From Caldilineaceae bacterium (GTDB lineage: Bacteria > Chloroflexota > Anaerolineae > Caldilineales > Caldilineaceae), in the NCBI GenBank assembly GCA_012032975.1, contig JAAUPU010000272.1, forward strand, positions 1 through 5,435: a DNA stretch of 5,435 nucleotides. Reading direction: 5' to 3'. The notes under the pieces are model-generated. The model had not been told where the DNA came from and made no database searches. It saw only the letters and a list, made by a program, of their open reading frames with translations. Below are positions 1-5,435 of this stretch, in pieces. Each line of letters begins with the position of its first letter. Positions within the stretch are counted from its first letter, which is position 1. The position numbers were made by a program, and so were the translations under genes.

Positions 1-316
1 CCGCAGCGGCCAACGCCTCGGCGGTGGTCCACATATCGCCACTGCTCAGACCGTTGCTGTCCACCAACATCGCACCACCCACGCCCATGGCCAGCGCGTG
101 CTTGAGCGCATCGGCTGCGCCGGCCGGCCCCATGGTGATGACCGATGTGTCGCCGCCAAAGCGATCGGCCAGTTGCAGCGCTTCCTCGGCCGCGTACTCA
201 TCCCAAGGATTGATCACCATAGTGGCCCGGACATCACCACTCTGCACCTCTTCTGCCGATACCTTGGGCAATTCGGCAGTGTCCGGTGTTTGTTTGACAA
301 GGACTACGATTTTCAC
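1..316 (-). CDS. etfB: Electron transfer flavoprotein beta subunit (EtfB), N-terminal part, cut by the window edge
   Basis: The minus-strand translation from a GTG at 316 starts MKIVVLVKQTPDTAELPKVS and continues without a stop to the window edge (105 codons). It carries EtfB family hallmarks: the opening beta strand with VKQTPDT, the segment VINPWDEYAAEEALQLAD around residues 37-54, then VITMGPAGAADALKHALAMG and an alanine-rich TAEALAAA. In the family, EtfB pairs with EtfA, binds AMP (FAD sits mainly in EtfA) and carries electrons from acyl-CoA and other flavin dehydrogenases in the cytoplasm to a quinone reductase. The GTG start is chosen because AGGAGT lies 7 nt upstream and the sequence begins exactly where the family does. 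The partner etfA is expected beyond the left edge. No frame break is seen. The C-terminal half is not visible, so a bifurcating or ordinary ETF cannot be distinguished. Confidence 0.93.
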   Translation of the reverse strand, partial: MKIVVLVKQTPDTAELPKVSAEEVQSGDVRATMVINPWDEYAAEEALQLADRFGGDTSVITMGPAGAADALKHALAMGVGGAMLVDSNGLSSGDMWTTAEALAAA

Positions 317-323
317 CGTTCAC

Positions 324-329
324 ACTCCT
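324..329 (-). promoter_or_regulatory. Ribosome binding site that fixes the etfB GTG start
   Basis: The minus strand reads AGGAGT, then 7 nt, then GTG AAA ATC. It is a strong Shine-Dalgarno match at good spacing and supports a non-ATG start for etfB. Confidence 0.75.
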
Positions 330-477
330 GTTGGTTCTTCATTGGTAATTGCTCAATCTTTACGGGAAATAGTCGCCACGAATTGCGCGAATTAGACAAA
401 TTTCTCCTGCTATACTTCGTGAAATCCGAGTTCGCCGTGGCAACGCCTGAACAGTTTCCGCCATTGTTTGAGATGCA

Positions 478-500
478 CCCGATCTTGAGCAACGATCGGG
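478..500. repeat. Small inverted repeat, 7-bp arms
   Basis: CCCGATC at 478-484 pairs with GATCGGG at 494-500 around a 9-nt loop. Neither strand has a T-tract after it, so it is not an intrinsic terminator. It lies about 160 bp upstream of the etfB start and could be an operator or chance. Confidence 0.3.
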
Positions 501-576
501 CGACATGACCCTCCAGACGGTATGCGCCATCGACCATTTTACACCATGGCAGAGGGCGCGGCCTTCATCTGAGTAT

Positions 577-594
577 AGTTTGCTGAGTTTGCTG
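577..594. repeat. Perfect tandem duplication of a 9-mer
   Basis: AGTTTGCTG occurs twice back to back (577-585 and 586-594). It lies in non-coding sequence and has no evident role; replication slippage is the simplest origin. Confidence 0.6.
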
Positions 595-674
595 GATGTT
601 GACTGGCGGTTGTCAGGGCGTTGGACTGGTTTGGGGGCATCGCAAATGGCGACGTTGATCTGCCCGAAGTTTCT

Positions 675-721
675 TGGTGCGTAGTGCGTGATGCGTGTAC
701 GTCTTCGCTCACTACGCACCA
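675..721. repeat. 12-bp inverted repeat with degenerate heptamer tandem repeats, downstream of the amidohydrolase
   Basis: TGGTGCGTAGTG (675-686) and CACTACGCACCA (710-721) are perfect reverse complements around a 23-nt loop. The left part is also a run of three heptamers: GTGCGTA, GTGCGTG and ATGCGTG (677-697). The structure begins 11 nt beyond the amidohydrolase stop in its direction of transcription, so a transcript would fold into a 12-bp stem that could protect the 3' end or slow polymerase. The T-tract of a classic intrinsic terminator is absent. From memory, ACGCACTACGCACC-like intergenic repeats are common in Chloroflexota, so this may be one member of a dispersed family. Confidence 0.65.
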
Positions 722-732
722 GCCATGATCGA

Positions 733-2390
733 CTACTTGCGCCAGAGGGGACTATCGTCGCCCGCGGCCAGAAACCACGCGCCCGGCGTTGCGCCGGTCG
801 GCTCGCCGTCGCGCAGCACGGCCTGACCGTTGACCCAGACATCGCGCACGCCAACCGACAACTGGTGGGGATCGGCAAAGGTGGCGCGGTCGGCGATGGT
901 TTGCGGGTCGAAGAGAACCACATCGGCGTGCAGCCCTTCTTGCAGCAGCCCGCGGTCGCGGATGCCCAGTCGGCGCGCCACGCCCGAACTCATCTTGCGC
1001 ACCGCTTCCTCCAGCGGGATCACCTTTTCGTCGCGCACATACTTGCCCAGGATGCGGGTGTAGGTGCCATAGGCGCGGGGATGATAGGGACCCAACGCCG
1101 CTGCCCAAGCCGGGTCGAGACCGCCGGCATCGGTGCCGACGGTTACCCAGGGCAGTTGCAGCTTGCGCTTGATGTTGGCCTCGTCCATCAGAAAATAGAT
1201 GGTGCCGATGCGTTGTTCTTCGGAAAGGAAAAGGTCGAAGGCCGCATCGACCCACTCCTGATTGCGCATCTCCCCAATTTCAGCCAGCGTCTTGCCCACA
1301 TATTGGAGGTTCTCCTCCTTGTGCAGACCTATGGGCATGACCCCGGCTGGCCCATCGCAGAGCTGGCACATGGCTTCCCAACCGCCGCTCGGCTGGAGCG
1401 CCTCGGCGCGGATTTTGTCGCGCATGGCCGGGTCGCGCAGGTTGTCGAAAAAGCGATTGTCGGCCGCGGCCCACGGCGGCAACACCGATGAAAGCCCAGT
1501 GCCCCGCGCCCGTGTAGGGGTAGATGTCAGCAGTCACGTCTACGCCGTCGGCGCGGCTGCGCTCGATCATCGCGATGACGGTTTCCAGCTTGTGCCAGTT
1601 GGGTTTGCCTGCCGCCTTGAGGTGATAGATCTCCACGGGCAGGTCGGCGCGGCGTCCGATGTCGATGGCCTCCTGCGCGCCCTCTTCGAAGGCGTCCGCC
1701 TCGGAGCGCAGGTGGGTGATGTAGACGCCGTTGTGCTGGCGGATGACCTTGCAGATTTCGACGACCTCATCGGTTTCGGCATACGCGCTGGGCGGATAGA
1801 TCAGCGCAAACGAGACGCCAAACGCGCCCTGCTCCATGGCCTCCGCCGTGACCCGACGCATGGTAGTCAACTCTTCGGCCTTCGGCGCGCCCATGGCCAT
1901 GCCTTTGGCAAAGCTGCGCAACGTGCCGCCACCCAGGAACGAACCCACATTTGGCGACACGCCGGCGTCGACCATCGCGTCCAGCCAATCGCCGAAGCGA
2001 GTCCAGCTCTGCATCCGTTCGACCCAATCTGGAATCTTCATGGCGAAGGGATTGCGCTCGATCCGTCCCGATCTCGATCTCGCCCGCCAAAGGCGCGGGC
2101 GTCCACCCTTCGCCCATGATCTCGGTCGTCACGCCCTGCTTGAGCTTGGATAAGCAGCGGCCATCGATCATCAGCGGCAGGATCGAATGGCTGAGGATGT
2201 CGATAAAACCGGGGCAGACGACCAGACCCGTCGCATCGACCACTTCCGCAGCCTGCTCGACGGCGATACTGCCGGGCGGCGCAATCGCCGCGATGCGGTC
2301 GCCTTTGAGGGCCACGTCGCCGTAGTGCCAGGGGTTGCCGCTGCCATCCACGACGCGCGCGCCGGTGATCAGTGTGTCGTAGTCATTCAT
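733..2390 (-). CDS. Amidohydrolase of the N-acyl-D-amino-acid deacylase (D-aminoacylase) group, split by two frameshifts
   Basis: Three overlapping minus-strand frames together give one full-length amidohydrolase of about 551 aa. The N-part starts MNDYDTLITGARVVDGSGNP with AAGGAG 10 nt upstream and contains CPGFIDILSHS and QGVTTEIMGEGWTPAP (about residues 59-100). The middle holds YITHLRSEADAFEEG, IYHLKAAGKPNW and TADIYPYTGAG; the C-part holds TGLSSVLPPWAAADNRFFD, VTVGTDAGG, HPRAYGTY and a closing ADVVLFDP/VWVNGQ beta-sandwich. Family members hydrolyse N-acyl-D-amino acids or related amides with a zinc centre. The late histidines (THL, YHL) and the aspartate of GTDAGG are present, but the usual first HxH reads LSH (residues 66-68) and the usual GNCG-type site reads GEG. 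Break 1 fits one extra G at 2067-2069 and break 2 one extra G at 1502-1505; removing each restores continuous family-like sequence. The substrate is uncertain. Sequencing error is more likely than a pseudogene. Confidence 0.85.
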
Positions 2391-2474
2391 GTCGATTTGG
2401 CTCCTTCAGGGAATCGTCAGCGGCAAAAGTTTGGGAACAGACGGAAAGGGCAGGCCAACAGTACACTGTCAGCT

Positions 2475-2877
2475 TCACTGGGCCGGATACAGATTGAGAT
2501 TGGGGATGTCGCTGTAATCTTTGGAGTTGCGGGTCACCAACGTCAGATCGTGTTCCAGAGCAGTCGCAGCAATGATGAGATCGAGAGATCGGGAGTCTAC
2601 TCGTTTGCCCTGAAGTTTGAGTTGTTCGCGGAGTCGTGCACAGCGACGCGCGATGGACAGTGACAGAGGGATGACGGGGGACGGATTCCATGAGGATGCG
2701 AAGTTGCTGTAACGCCTTCTCTTTGTCGGGGCTGCGATCGATTCCTTGAAATAGTTCCATGTAGGTGATGATACTGATGGAGATTCCTTGGCTGGAGAGC
2801 TCCTCTAGCAATCGGACCGCATGTGCACTCTCGTTCAGATGATCGATAGTCCAGCCGGTATCAATCAGGTAGCGCAT
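2475..2877 (-). CDS. VapC-like PIN-domain toxin (ribonuclease), one frameshift
   Basis: The minus strand encodes a 133-aa PIN protein if one C is removed from the C5 run at 2676-2680. It begins MRYLIDTGWTIDHL (acidic D6), has ITYMELFQGI (E41), then after the break LDLIIAATALEHDLTLVTRN (D99, N117) and KDYSDIPNL (D120), ending LYPAQ. These are the conserved acidic residues that bind Mg in PIN nucleases of VapC type, which cleave RNA when freed from their antitoxin. The length suits the family (about 130 aa). Without the repair the frame diverges after ESVP and runs on into unrelated sequence past 2400. Its ATG shares one base with the antitoxin stop, which implies translational coupling. About 84 bp separate it from the amidohydrolase; this gap contains a dyad, ACAGTGTACTGT, at 2458-2469 and no clear terminator. 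Confidence 0.87.
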
Positions 2878-3163
2878 CAGGCATCGGCCGGACGGCCCTC
2901 GCTATCTTGCTGGCGAGCCAGATGAATGTCGGCCATCAATTGCTCCGCATCGACCCCACGTAGAGCGCCTGCGCTCTCTTTCAGTGCAGATCTGACCTTA
3001 ACCGGATCATATCCCGCCCAGATGTCATCGGATTTCACCTCTTCAAGTCGATAGCGCTTACCATCCTTTTCCAATACAAGAGGCGCATTTCGGCCTCGTC
3101 GAGCAGGCGCGCTAGCTCGCTGTCCGGTTCGACACGAACATGAATTGGTGTGCCAATCGTCAT
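2877..3163 (-). CDS. Antitoxin partner of the PIN toxin, one frameshift
   Basis: Two minus-strand frames join into a 95-aa protein when one A is restored in the A3 run at 3088-3090. The first half is MTIGTPIHVRVEPDSELARL then LDEAE; the second, reached after the shift, is APLVLEKDGKRYRLEEV, then DIWAGYDPVKVRSALKES and MADIHLARQQDSEGRPADA. The first half resembles the short DNA-binding part of Phd/VapB-like antitoxins; the acidic, arginine-dotted tail would wrap and inhibit the toxin. This is inferred from position, size and the overlapping PIN gene. I cannot assign a named antitoxin family with confidence. The start at 3163 is preferred over an upstream in-frame ATG because GAGGGGGAG lies just before it. 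Antitoxin first, toxin second with a 1-nt overlap is the usual type II order. Confidence 0.75.
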
Positions 3164-3166
3164 ATT

Positions 3167-3175
3167 CTCCCCCTC
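3167..3175 (-). promoter_or_regulatory. Purine-rich ribosome binding site of the antitoxin
   Basis: GAGGGGGAG on the minus strand lies 3 nt from the ATG at 3163 by its right end, with the GGGGG core about 5-9 nt away. It selects this start over the ATG 21 nt upstream. Confidence 0.55.
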
Positions 3176-3216
3176 ATCTTGCATACTGACCGTGCACCGG
3201 CGCCACACATGACGAA

Positions 3217-3225
3217 AGTATACCA
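3217..3225 (-). promoter_or_regulatory. Candidate extended -10 promoter of the toxin-antitoxin pair
   Basis: The minus strand reads TGGTATACT: an extended -10 (TG-N-TATAAT type) with five of six bases of the hexamer matching. It begins just after the serine hydrolase stop and would give a start near 3210 and a leader of about 45 nt. No good -35 is seen, as allowed for extended -10 promoters. Between it and the gene lie the palindromes GGCGCC (3199-3204) and GTGCAC (3192-3197), possible operator elements for autoregulation, which is typical of such modules. The site is predicted by eye only. Confidence 0.45.
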
Positions 3226-3231
3226 TAGCAC

Positions 3232-4147
3232 TCAGGGGCGATACGCGTCATAGACCAGCTTGCCAATGCGCCCAAACGCGCTGTCGATGGCGCTGATCGT
3301 CTCCCATTCGCGCACCTTATCGCCCTCGACCGCGCCCACATCCCAGCGCGAAAAGAGGGTGATAGCCACATGCGATTCGTCGCCCGCGTAAAGGATGCCA
3401 GCGTCGTTGCGAATGCCGCTCAGCGTGCCGGTCTTGTGGGCGAAGGGCACGCCGTAGGGCAAGAAAAGCGGCAGGCGCGTGTTGAGTTGCTGCTGGAGCA
3501 AAATGTGCAGCATCTCGTCGCATGCCGCCCGATCCACCACTTCGCCGCGGTAGATCATGGCCAGCAATTGAGTCATGGCGGCTGGCGTGCTGACATCATT
3601 GTCCGGGCCAGAACTGTAGGCCCGTCCATCGCGGCGAGTCTCAGGCGCGGTGCGCTGTTTGTCCAAATCGGTGAAGGCGCGCCGCGGGTCGGAGGCCTCG
3701 CCCAGCATATCGTCGAAAATGTCGCGGATGGTCATAGTCACGTGGATGTCGGACAGACCCAGGTCGTGCATAAACCGGTTGATCTGTTCGACGCCCAGCC
3801 GGTGCATGACCATATCGGTGGCTGTGTTGTCGCTGAGTGATGATCGATCAACGTAGTAGCAGGTCGCGCACGGTCGGCATCAGGCCATCCTGGAGAAAGA
3901 CGAGTACGCCGGATGGCAGATTCTTCTCGCCCAGGGTCAATTCCCAGCGATCATCAAGACTGAACGCGCCGTTGTGTATCTGGCGAAACGCCTCGCAGAG
4001 TACCGGGATCTTGAGCACGCTGCACATGGGATAGCTGACGTCGGCGTCGATCTGCACCGCTTCGCCCGATTCGAGATGGAGAAGCGAAACGCTCATCTGC
4101 GCCTCGGTTGCGTCGACGATGGTGCGGAGTTCCTGTTCCAAGTTCAT
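3232..4147 (-). CDS. Class A beta-lactamase-like serine hydrolase, one frameshift before the SDN motif
   Basis: The N-part starts MNLEQELRTIVDATEAQMSV and has the active-site S-x-x-K as CSVLKIP (S43, K46), then LPSGVLVFLQDGLMPTVRDL and LLR followed by a stop at 3848-3850. The other part, in a different frame, has SDNTATDMV, then AHKTGTLSGIRNDAGILY and ends YDAYRP. S-x-x-K, SDN and KTG in this order and the total of about 304 aa fit the penicillin-recognising serine hydrolase fold (Beta-lactamase2 group). The shift lies at about 3830-3855 and needs a net loss of 1 nt (mod 3); TGATCGATCA at 3841-3850 is a perfect palindrome and the repair is ambiguous. No signal peptide is visible. The ExxLN omega-loop motif of true class A beta-lactamases is not seen where expected, so a peptidase or esterase role is as likely as drug hydrolysis. 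The start at 4147 is set by GGAAGAG 6 nt upstream. Confidence 0.85.
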
Positions 4148-4153
4148 GGTGAT

Positions 4154-4160
4154 CTCTTCC
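4154..4160 (-). promoter_or_regulatory. Ribosome binding site of the serine hydrolase
   Basis: GGAAGAG on the minus strand is followed by 6 nt and ATG AAC TTG. It favours this start over an upstream in-frame ATG at 4201, whose translation would run through the terminator hairpin. Confidence 0.6.
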
Positions 4161-4166
4161 GGAATC

Positions 4167-4199
4167 AAAAAGACACAGATTGTCGAAGCCATCTGTGTC
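4167..4199 (-). terminator. Intrinsic terminator-like hairpin after the permease operon
   Basis: On the minus strand GACACAGAT (4199-4191) pairs perfectly with ATCTGTGTC (4180-4172) around a 10-nt loop, and is followed at once by TTTTT (4171-4167). It begins 35 nt after the dppC-like stop. The stem is only 4/9 GC, so termination may be partial. Because it also lies 7 nt upstream of the serine hydrolase ribosome binding site, read-through or attenuation is possible. Confidence 0.7.
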
Positions 4200-4209
4200 A
4201 CGCGGGATC

Positions 4210-4237
4210 ATTGTGTTCGAGAATAGCGCACGGTCAA
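4210..4237 (-). promoter_or_regulatory. Weak candidate sigma70-type promoter for the serine hydrolase
   Basis: The minus strand has TTGACC (4237-4232, five of six bases of the -35 consensus) and CACAAT (4215-4210, four of six of the -10) spaced by 16 nt. The -35 overlaps the dppC-like stop codon. A start near 4203 would place the hairpin at 4172-4199 inside the leader. Confidence 0.25.
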
Positions 4238-5139
4238 TCCGACTGCTGGCGGGGATCCAGCGCATCGCGGACGCCATCGCCCAGCAGGTTGAAGGCCAGC
4301 ACAGTCACGAAGATCATGAGGCCGGGGAAGGTGGTGATGTGGGGGTACTGGCGGATCAGCGCGCGGCCATCGGCCAATGTTCCACCCCAGGAGGGGGTCG
4401 GCGGCTGAACGCCGAGGCCAAGAAAGGAGAGGGCGGACTCCAGGATGATGATGCCGCCGATGCCCAACGAGGCCAGCACGATCACCGGCCCCATCACGTT
4501 GGGCACCACATGGCGCCAGATGATGCGGGCATCTTTCACGCCGCTGGCCCGTGCGGCCAACACATAATCGCGTTGGCGAACGCTCATCACATCGGCGCGC
4601 ACGACGCGGGCAAAGCGCGCCCACGCGGTGATCCCGATCACGGTGATGGTAGTGGTCAAGCTGGGGCCGAGCACTGCGGAAAGGACGATCAGAAGGGCGA
4701 GCAGCGGAAACGCCATCAACGCATCGATGATACGCGACAGAACGCTGTCGGTCCAGCCGCCAAAATAGCCAGCCGCCGCGCCGACAATCACGCCGATCAG
4801 GACAGAGATCACGGTGGCGAAGAGACCCACCAGCAACGCAACACGCGAGCCATAGATCACCCGGCTCAGCAGATCGCGGCCGATATGGTCGAAACCCATC
4901 GGATGCGCCAGCGTCGGTGCCCCTCCTCGCATCCCTGGATAGCTGTAGGTGGGGTCGTAGGGCACCAACAGATCGGCGAAGATGGCGACAAAACAGATCA
5001 ACGCAATAAAGACAAGGCCAAACAGAGCAGCGCGGTTGTTGCGAAACCGACGCCAGGATTGGGTCCACTCCGACCGCCTGCGTGTCTGAACGCCTGCGGA
5101 GATTGCGCTCTGCTTCTGTTCAAGGGGTGCTACAGCCAT
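4234..5139 (-). CDS. ABC transporter permease, DppC/OppC type (peptide/nickel import)
   Basis: This intact 301-aa protein is one of the two membrane subunits of a peptide-class ABC importer. It has a cytoplasmic N-tail with the WRRFRNNRAALFG motif (residues 29-41), a first membrane segment at about 38-58, then YDPT and HPMGFDHIGRDLLSRVIYGS (79-98) typical of DppC, and further hydrophobic segments near 99-124, 142-158, 162-180, 214-236 and 271-288. The cytoplasmic EAA loop that contacts the ATPase is at about 193-214 (AARASGVKD...VVPN). The end GDGVRDALDPR is characteristic of the family. GAGAAGGG lies 3 nt before the ATG. It follows the DppB-like gene by 37 bp, so the two are one operon. Substrate (di- or oligopeptide, nickel or glycoside) cannot be read from the permease. 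Confidence 0.95.
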   Translation of the reverse strand: MAVAPLEQKQSAISAGVQTRRRSEWTQSWRRFRNNRAALFGLVFIALICFVAIFADLLVPYDPTYSYPGMRGGAPTLAHPMGFDHIGRDLLSRVIYGSRVALLVGLFATVISVLIGVIVGAAAGYFGGWTDSVLSRIIDALMAFPLLALLIVLSAVLGPSLTTTITVIGITAWARFARVVRADVMSVRQRDYVLAARASGVKDARIIWRHVVPNVMGPVIVLASLGIGGIIILESALSFLGLGVQPPTPSWGGTLADGRALIRQYPHITTFPGLMIFVTVLAFNLLGDGVRDALDPRQQSD

Positions 5140-5176
5140 AAACCCTTCTCGGTTCCATCATGCCCACTGGCCCGGA

Positions 5177-5435
5177 CTAATTGACGCGAATTCGGGGGTC
5201 CACATATCCATAAACCAGGTCCGTCAGCAGATTTGCCCCGACGACAAGTACCGCCAGCAAGACCACGATCGACTGGACGACCTGGTAGTCCAGCCGAAAG
5301 ACCGAATCGACGAAGAGCCGACCGATGCCGGGCAGTGCGAAGACAGTCTCGACGACAATCGTGCCGCTAAAGAGGAAGGCGATCCGAAAGCCGATCACAG
5401 TGACCACAGGCAAGAGTGCGTTGCGCACGGCGTGC
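5177..5435 (-). CDS. ABC transporter permease, DppB/OppB type, C-terminal part, cut by the window edge
   Basis: The last 86 codons are visible, ending RIRVN and a TAG at 5177-5179. The frame is open to the right edge, reading HAVRNALLPVVTVIG first; an internal GTG there is not the real start. HAVRNALLPV is the end of the EAA loop, followed by a membrane segment, ETVFALPGIGRLFVDSV (conserved in DppB), a second hydrophobic segment VVQSIVVLLAVLVVGANL and the closing DLVYGYVDPRIR. This is the partner permease of the DppC-like gene downstream. A substrate-binding lipoprotein and ATPases are expected outside the window. Confidence 0.92.
   Translation of the reverse strand, partial: HAVRNALLPVVTVIGFRIAFLFSGTIVVETVFALPGIGRLFVDSVFRLDYQVVQSIVVLLAVLVVGANLLTDLVYGYVDPRIRVN

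Larger units (their letters stand above)
317..732. other. Intergenic region of about 416 bp, no gene supported
   Basis: This gap separates the etfB start from the amidohydrolase stop. Short open frames cross it, but none has a recognisable protein, a good ribosome binding site or a boundary that respects its neighbours. It is more AT-rich near etfB (about 340-420). I looked for a sigma70-type promoter for etfB; TTGCCA and TATAGC occur on the minus strand but are 23 nt apart, so none is called. It holds a 7-bp hairpin (478-500), a perfect 9-bp tandem duplication (577-594) and a heptamer-based inverted repeat (675-721). Confidence 0.6.

Noticed and set aside
478..500. Hairpin CCCGATC/GATCGGG as a terminator
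   Set aside because: There is no T-tract on either strand and no gene ending beside it.
313..537. A 74-codon minus-strand frame upstream of and overlapping the etfB start
   Set aside because: It overlaps the etfB ribosome binding site, has no start signal of its own and shows no coding character.
360..923. A 187-codon minus-strand frame running from the amidohydrolase into the intergenic gap
   Set aside because: Its first part is an out-of-frame shadow of the amidohydrolase, and the rest includes repeat-derived THYAPR and stops just before etfB without any recognisable sequence.
688..1491. A 267-codon plus-strand open frame opposite the amidohydrolase
   Set aside because: The opposite strand carries clear family motifs (GTDAGG, HPRAYG); this frame has no recognisable protein and no ribosome binding site.
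2383..2474. Extension of the PIN reading frame to 2383, overlapping the amidohydrolase start
   Set aside because: That frame is reached only after the frameshift; the restored frame ends at 2475-2477 with a family-typical C-terminus.
4180..5184. A 334-codon plus-strand open frame opposite the permease gene
   Set aside because: It mirrors the conserved DppC-like gene, is very rich in His, Asp, Gln and Gly with no domain, and is the usual antisense shadow of a GC-rich membrane gene.
1..5435. CRISPR array, tRNA, rRNA, insertion sequence or attachment site
   Set aside because: No regularly spaced direct repeats, cloverleaf, rRNA-like sequence, transposase or terminal inverted repeats were seen on either strand.

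Overview
This is a GC-rich bacterial window in which every recognisable gene lies on the minus strand, so the genes read from right to left. The organism is probably a free-living heterotroph. A Chloroflexota-type source is my best guess, based on protein style, the PIN/antitoxin pair and an intergenic ACGCACTACGCACC-type repeat. That is inference from remembered patterns, not a search result.

Layout in transcription order (right to left). (1) 5435-4234: the end of a DppB-type and a complete DppC-type permease of a peptide/nickel-class ABC importer, 37 bp apart, followed by an intrinsic-terminator-like hairpin (4167-4199). (2) 4147-3232: a class A beta-lactamase-like serine hydrolase with S-x-x-K, SDN and HKTG motifs, broken by a frameshift just before SDN. 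(3) 3163-2475: a two-gene type II toxin-antitoxin module, a small antitoxin overlapping a VapC-like PIN-domain toxin by 1 nt, each broken by one single-base frameshift; an extended -10 promoter lies upstream. (4) 2390-733: an amidohydrolase of the N-acyl-D-amino-acid deacylase group, about 551 aa if two single-base frameshifts are repaired. (5) 732-317: a roughly 416-bp gap with small repeats, including a 12-bp inverted repeat built from GTGCGTA-like heptamers. (6) 316-1: the N-terminal 105 codons of an electron transfer flavoprotein beta subunit (EtfB), running off the left edge.

The importer, serine hydrolase and D-aminoacylase-like enzyme form a plausible set for taking up and trimming peptides or cell-wall-derived D-amino-acid compounds. 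The terminator and the inserted toxin-antitoxin module argue that they are not one transcript. Reduced electron carriers from amino-acid or fatty-acid oxidation would be served by EtfB.

The most striking property is technical or evolutionary. Four consecutive genes carry five reading-frame breaks, and four of the five map to mononucleotide runs and are repaired by one base. This looks more like residual sequencing indels than real decay, because motifs on both sides of every break are intact. I see no CRISPR array, tRNA, rRNA, insertion sequence or clearly new multi-gene system.
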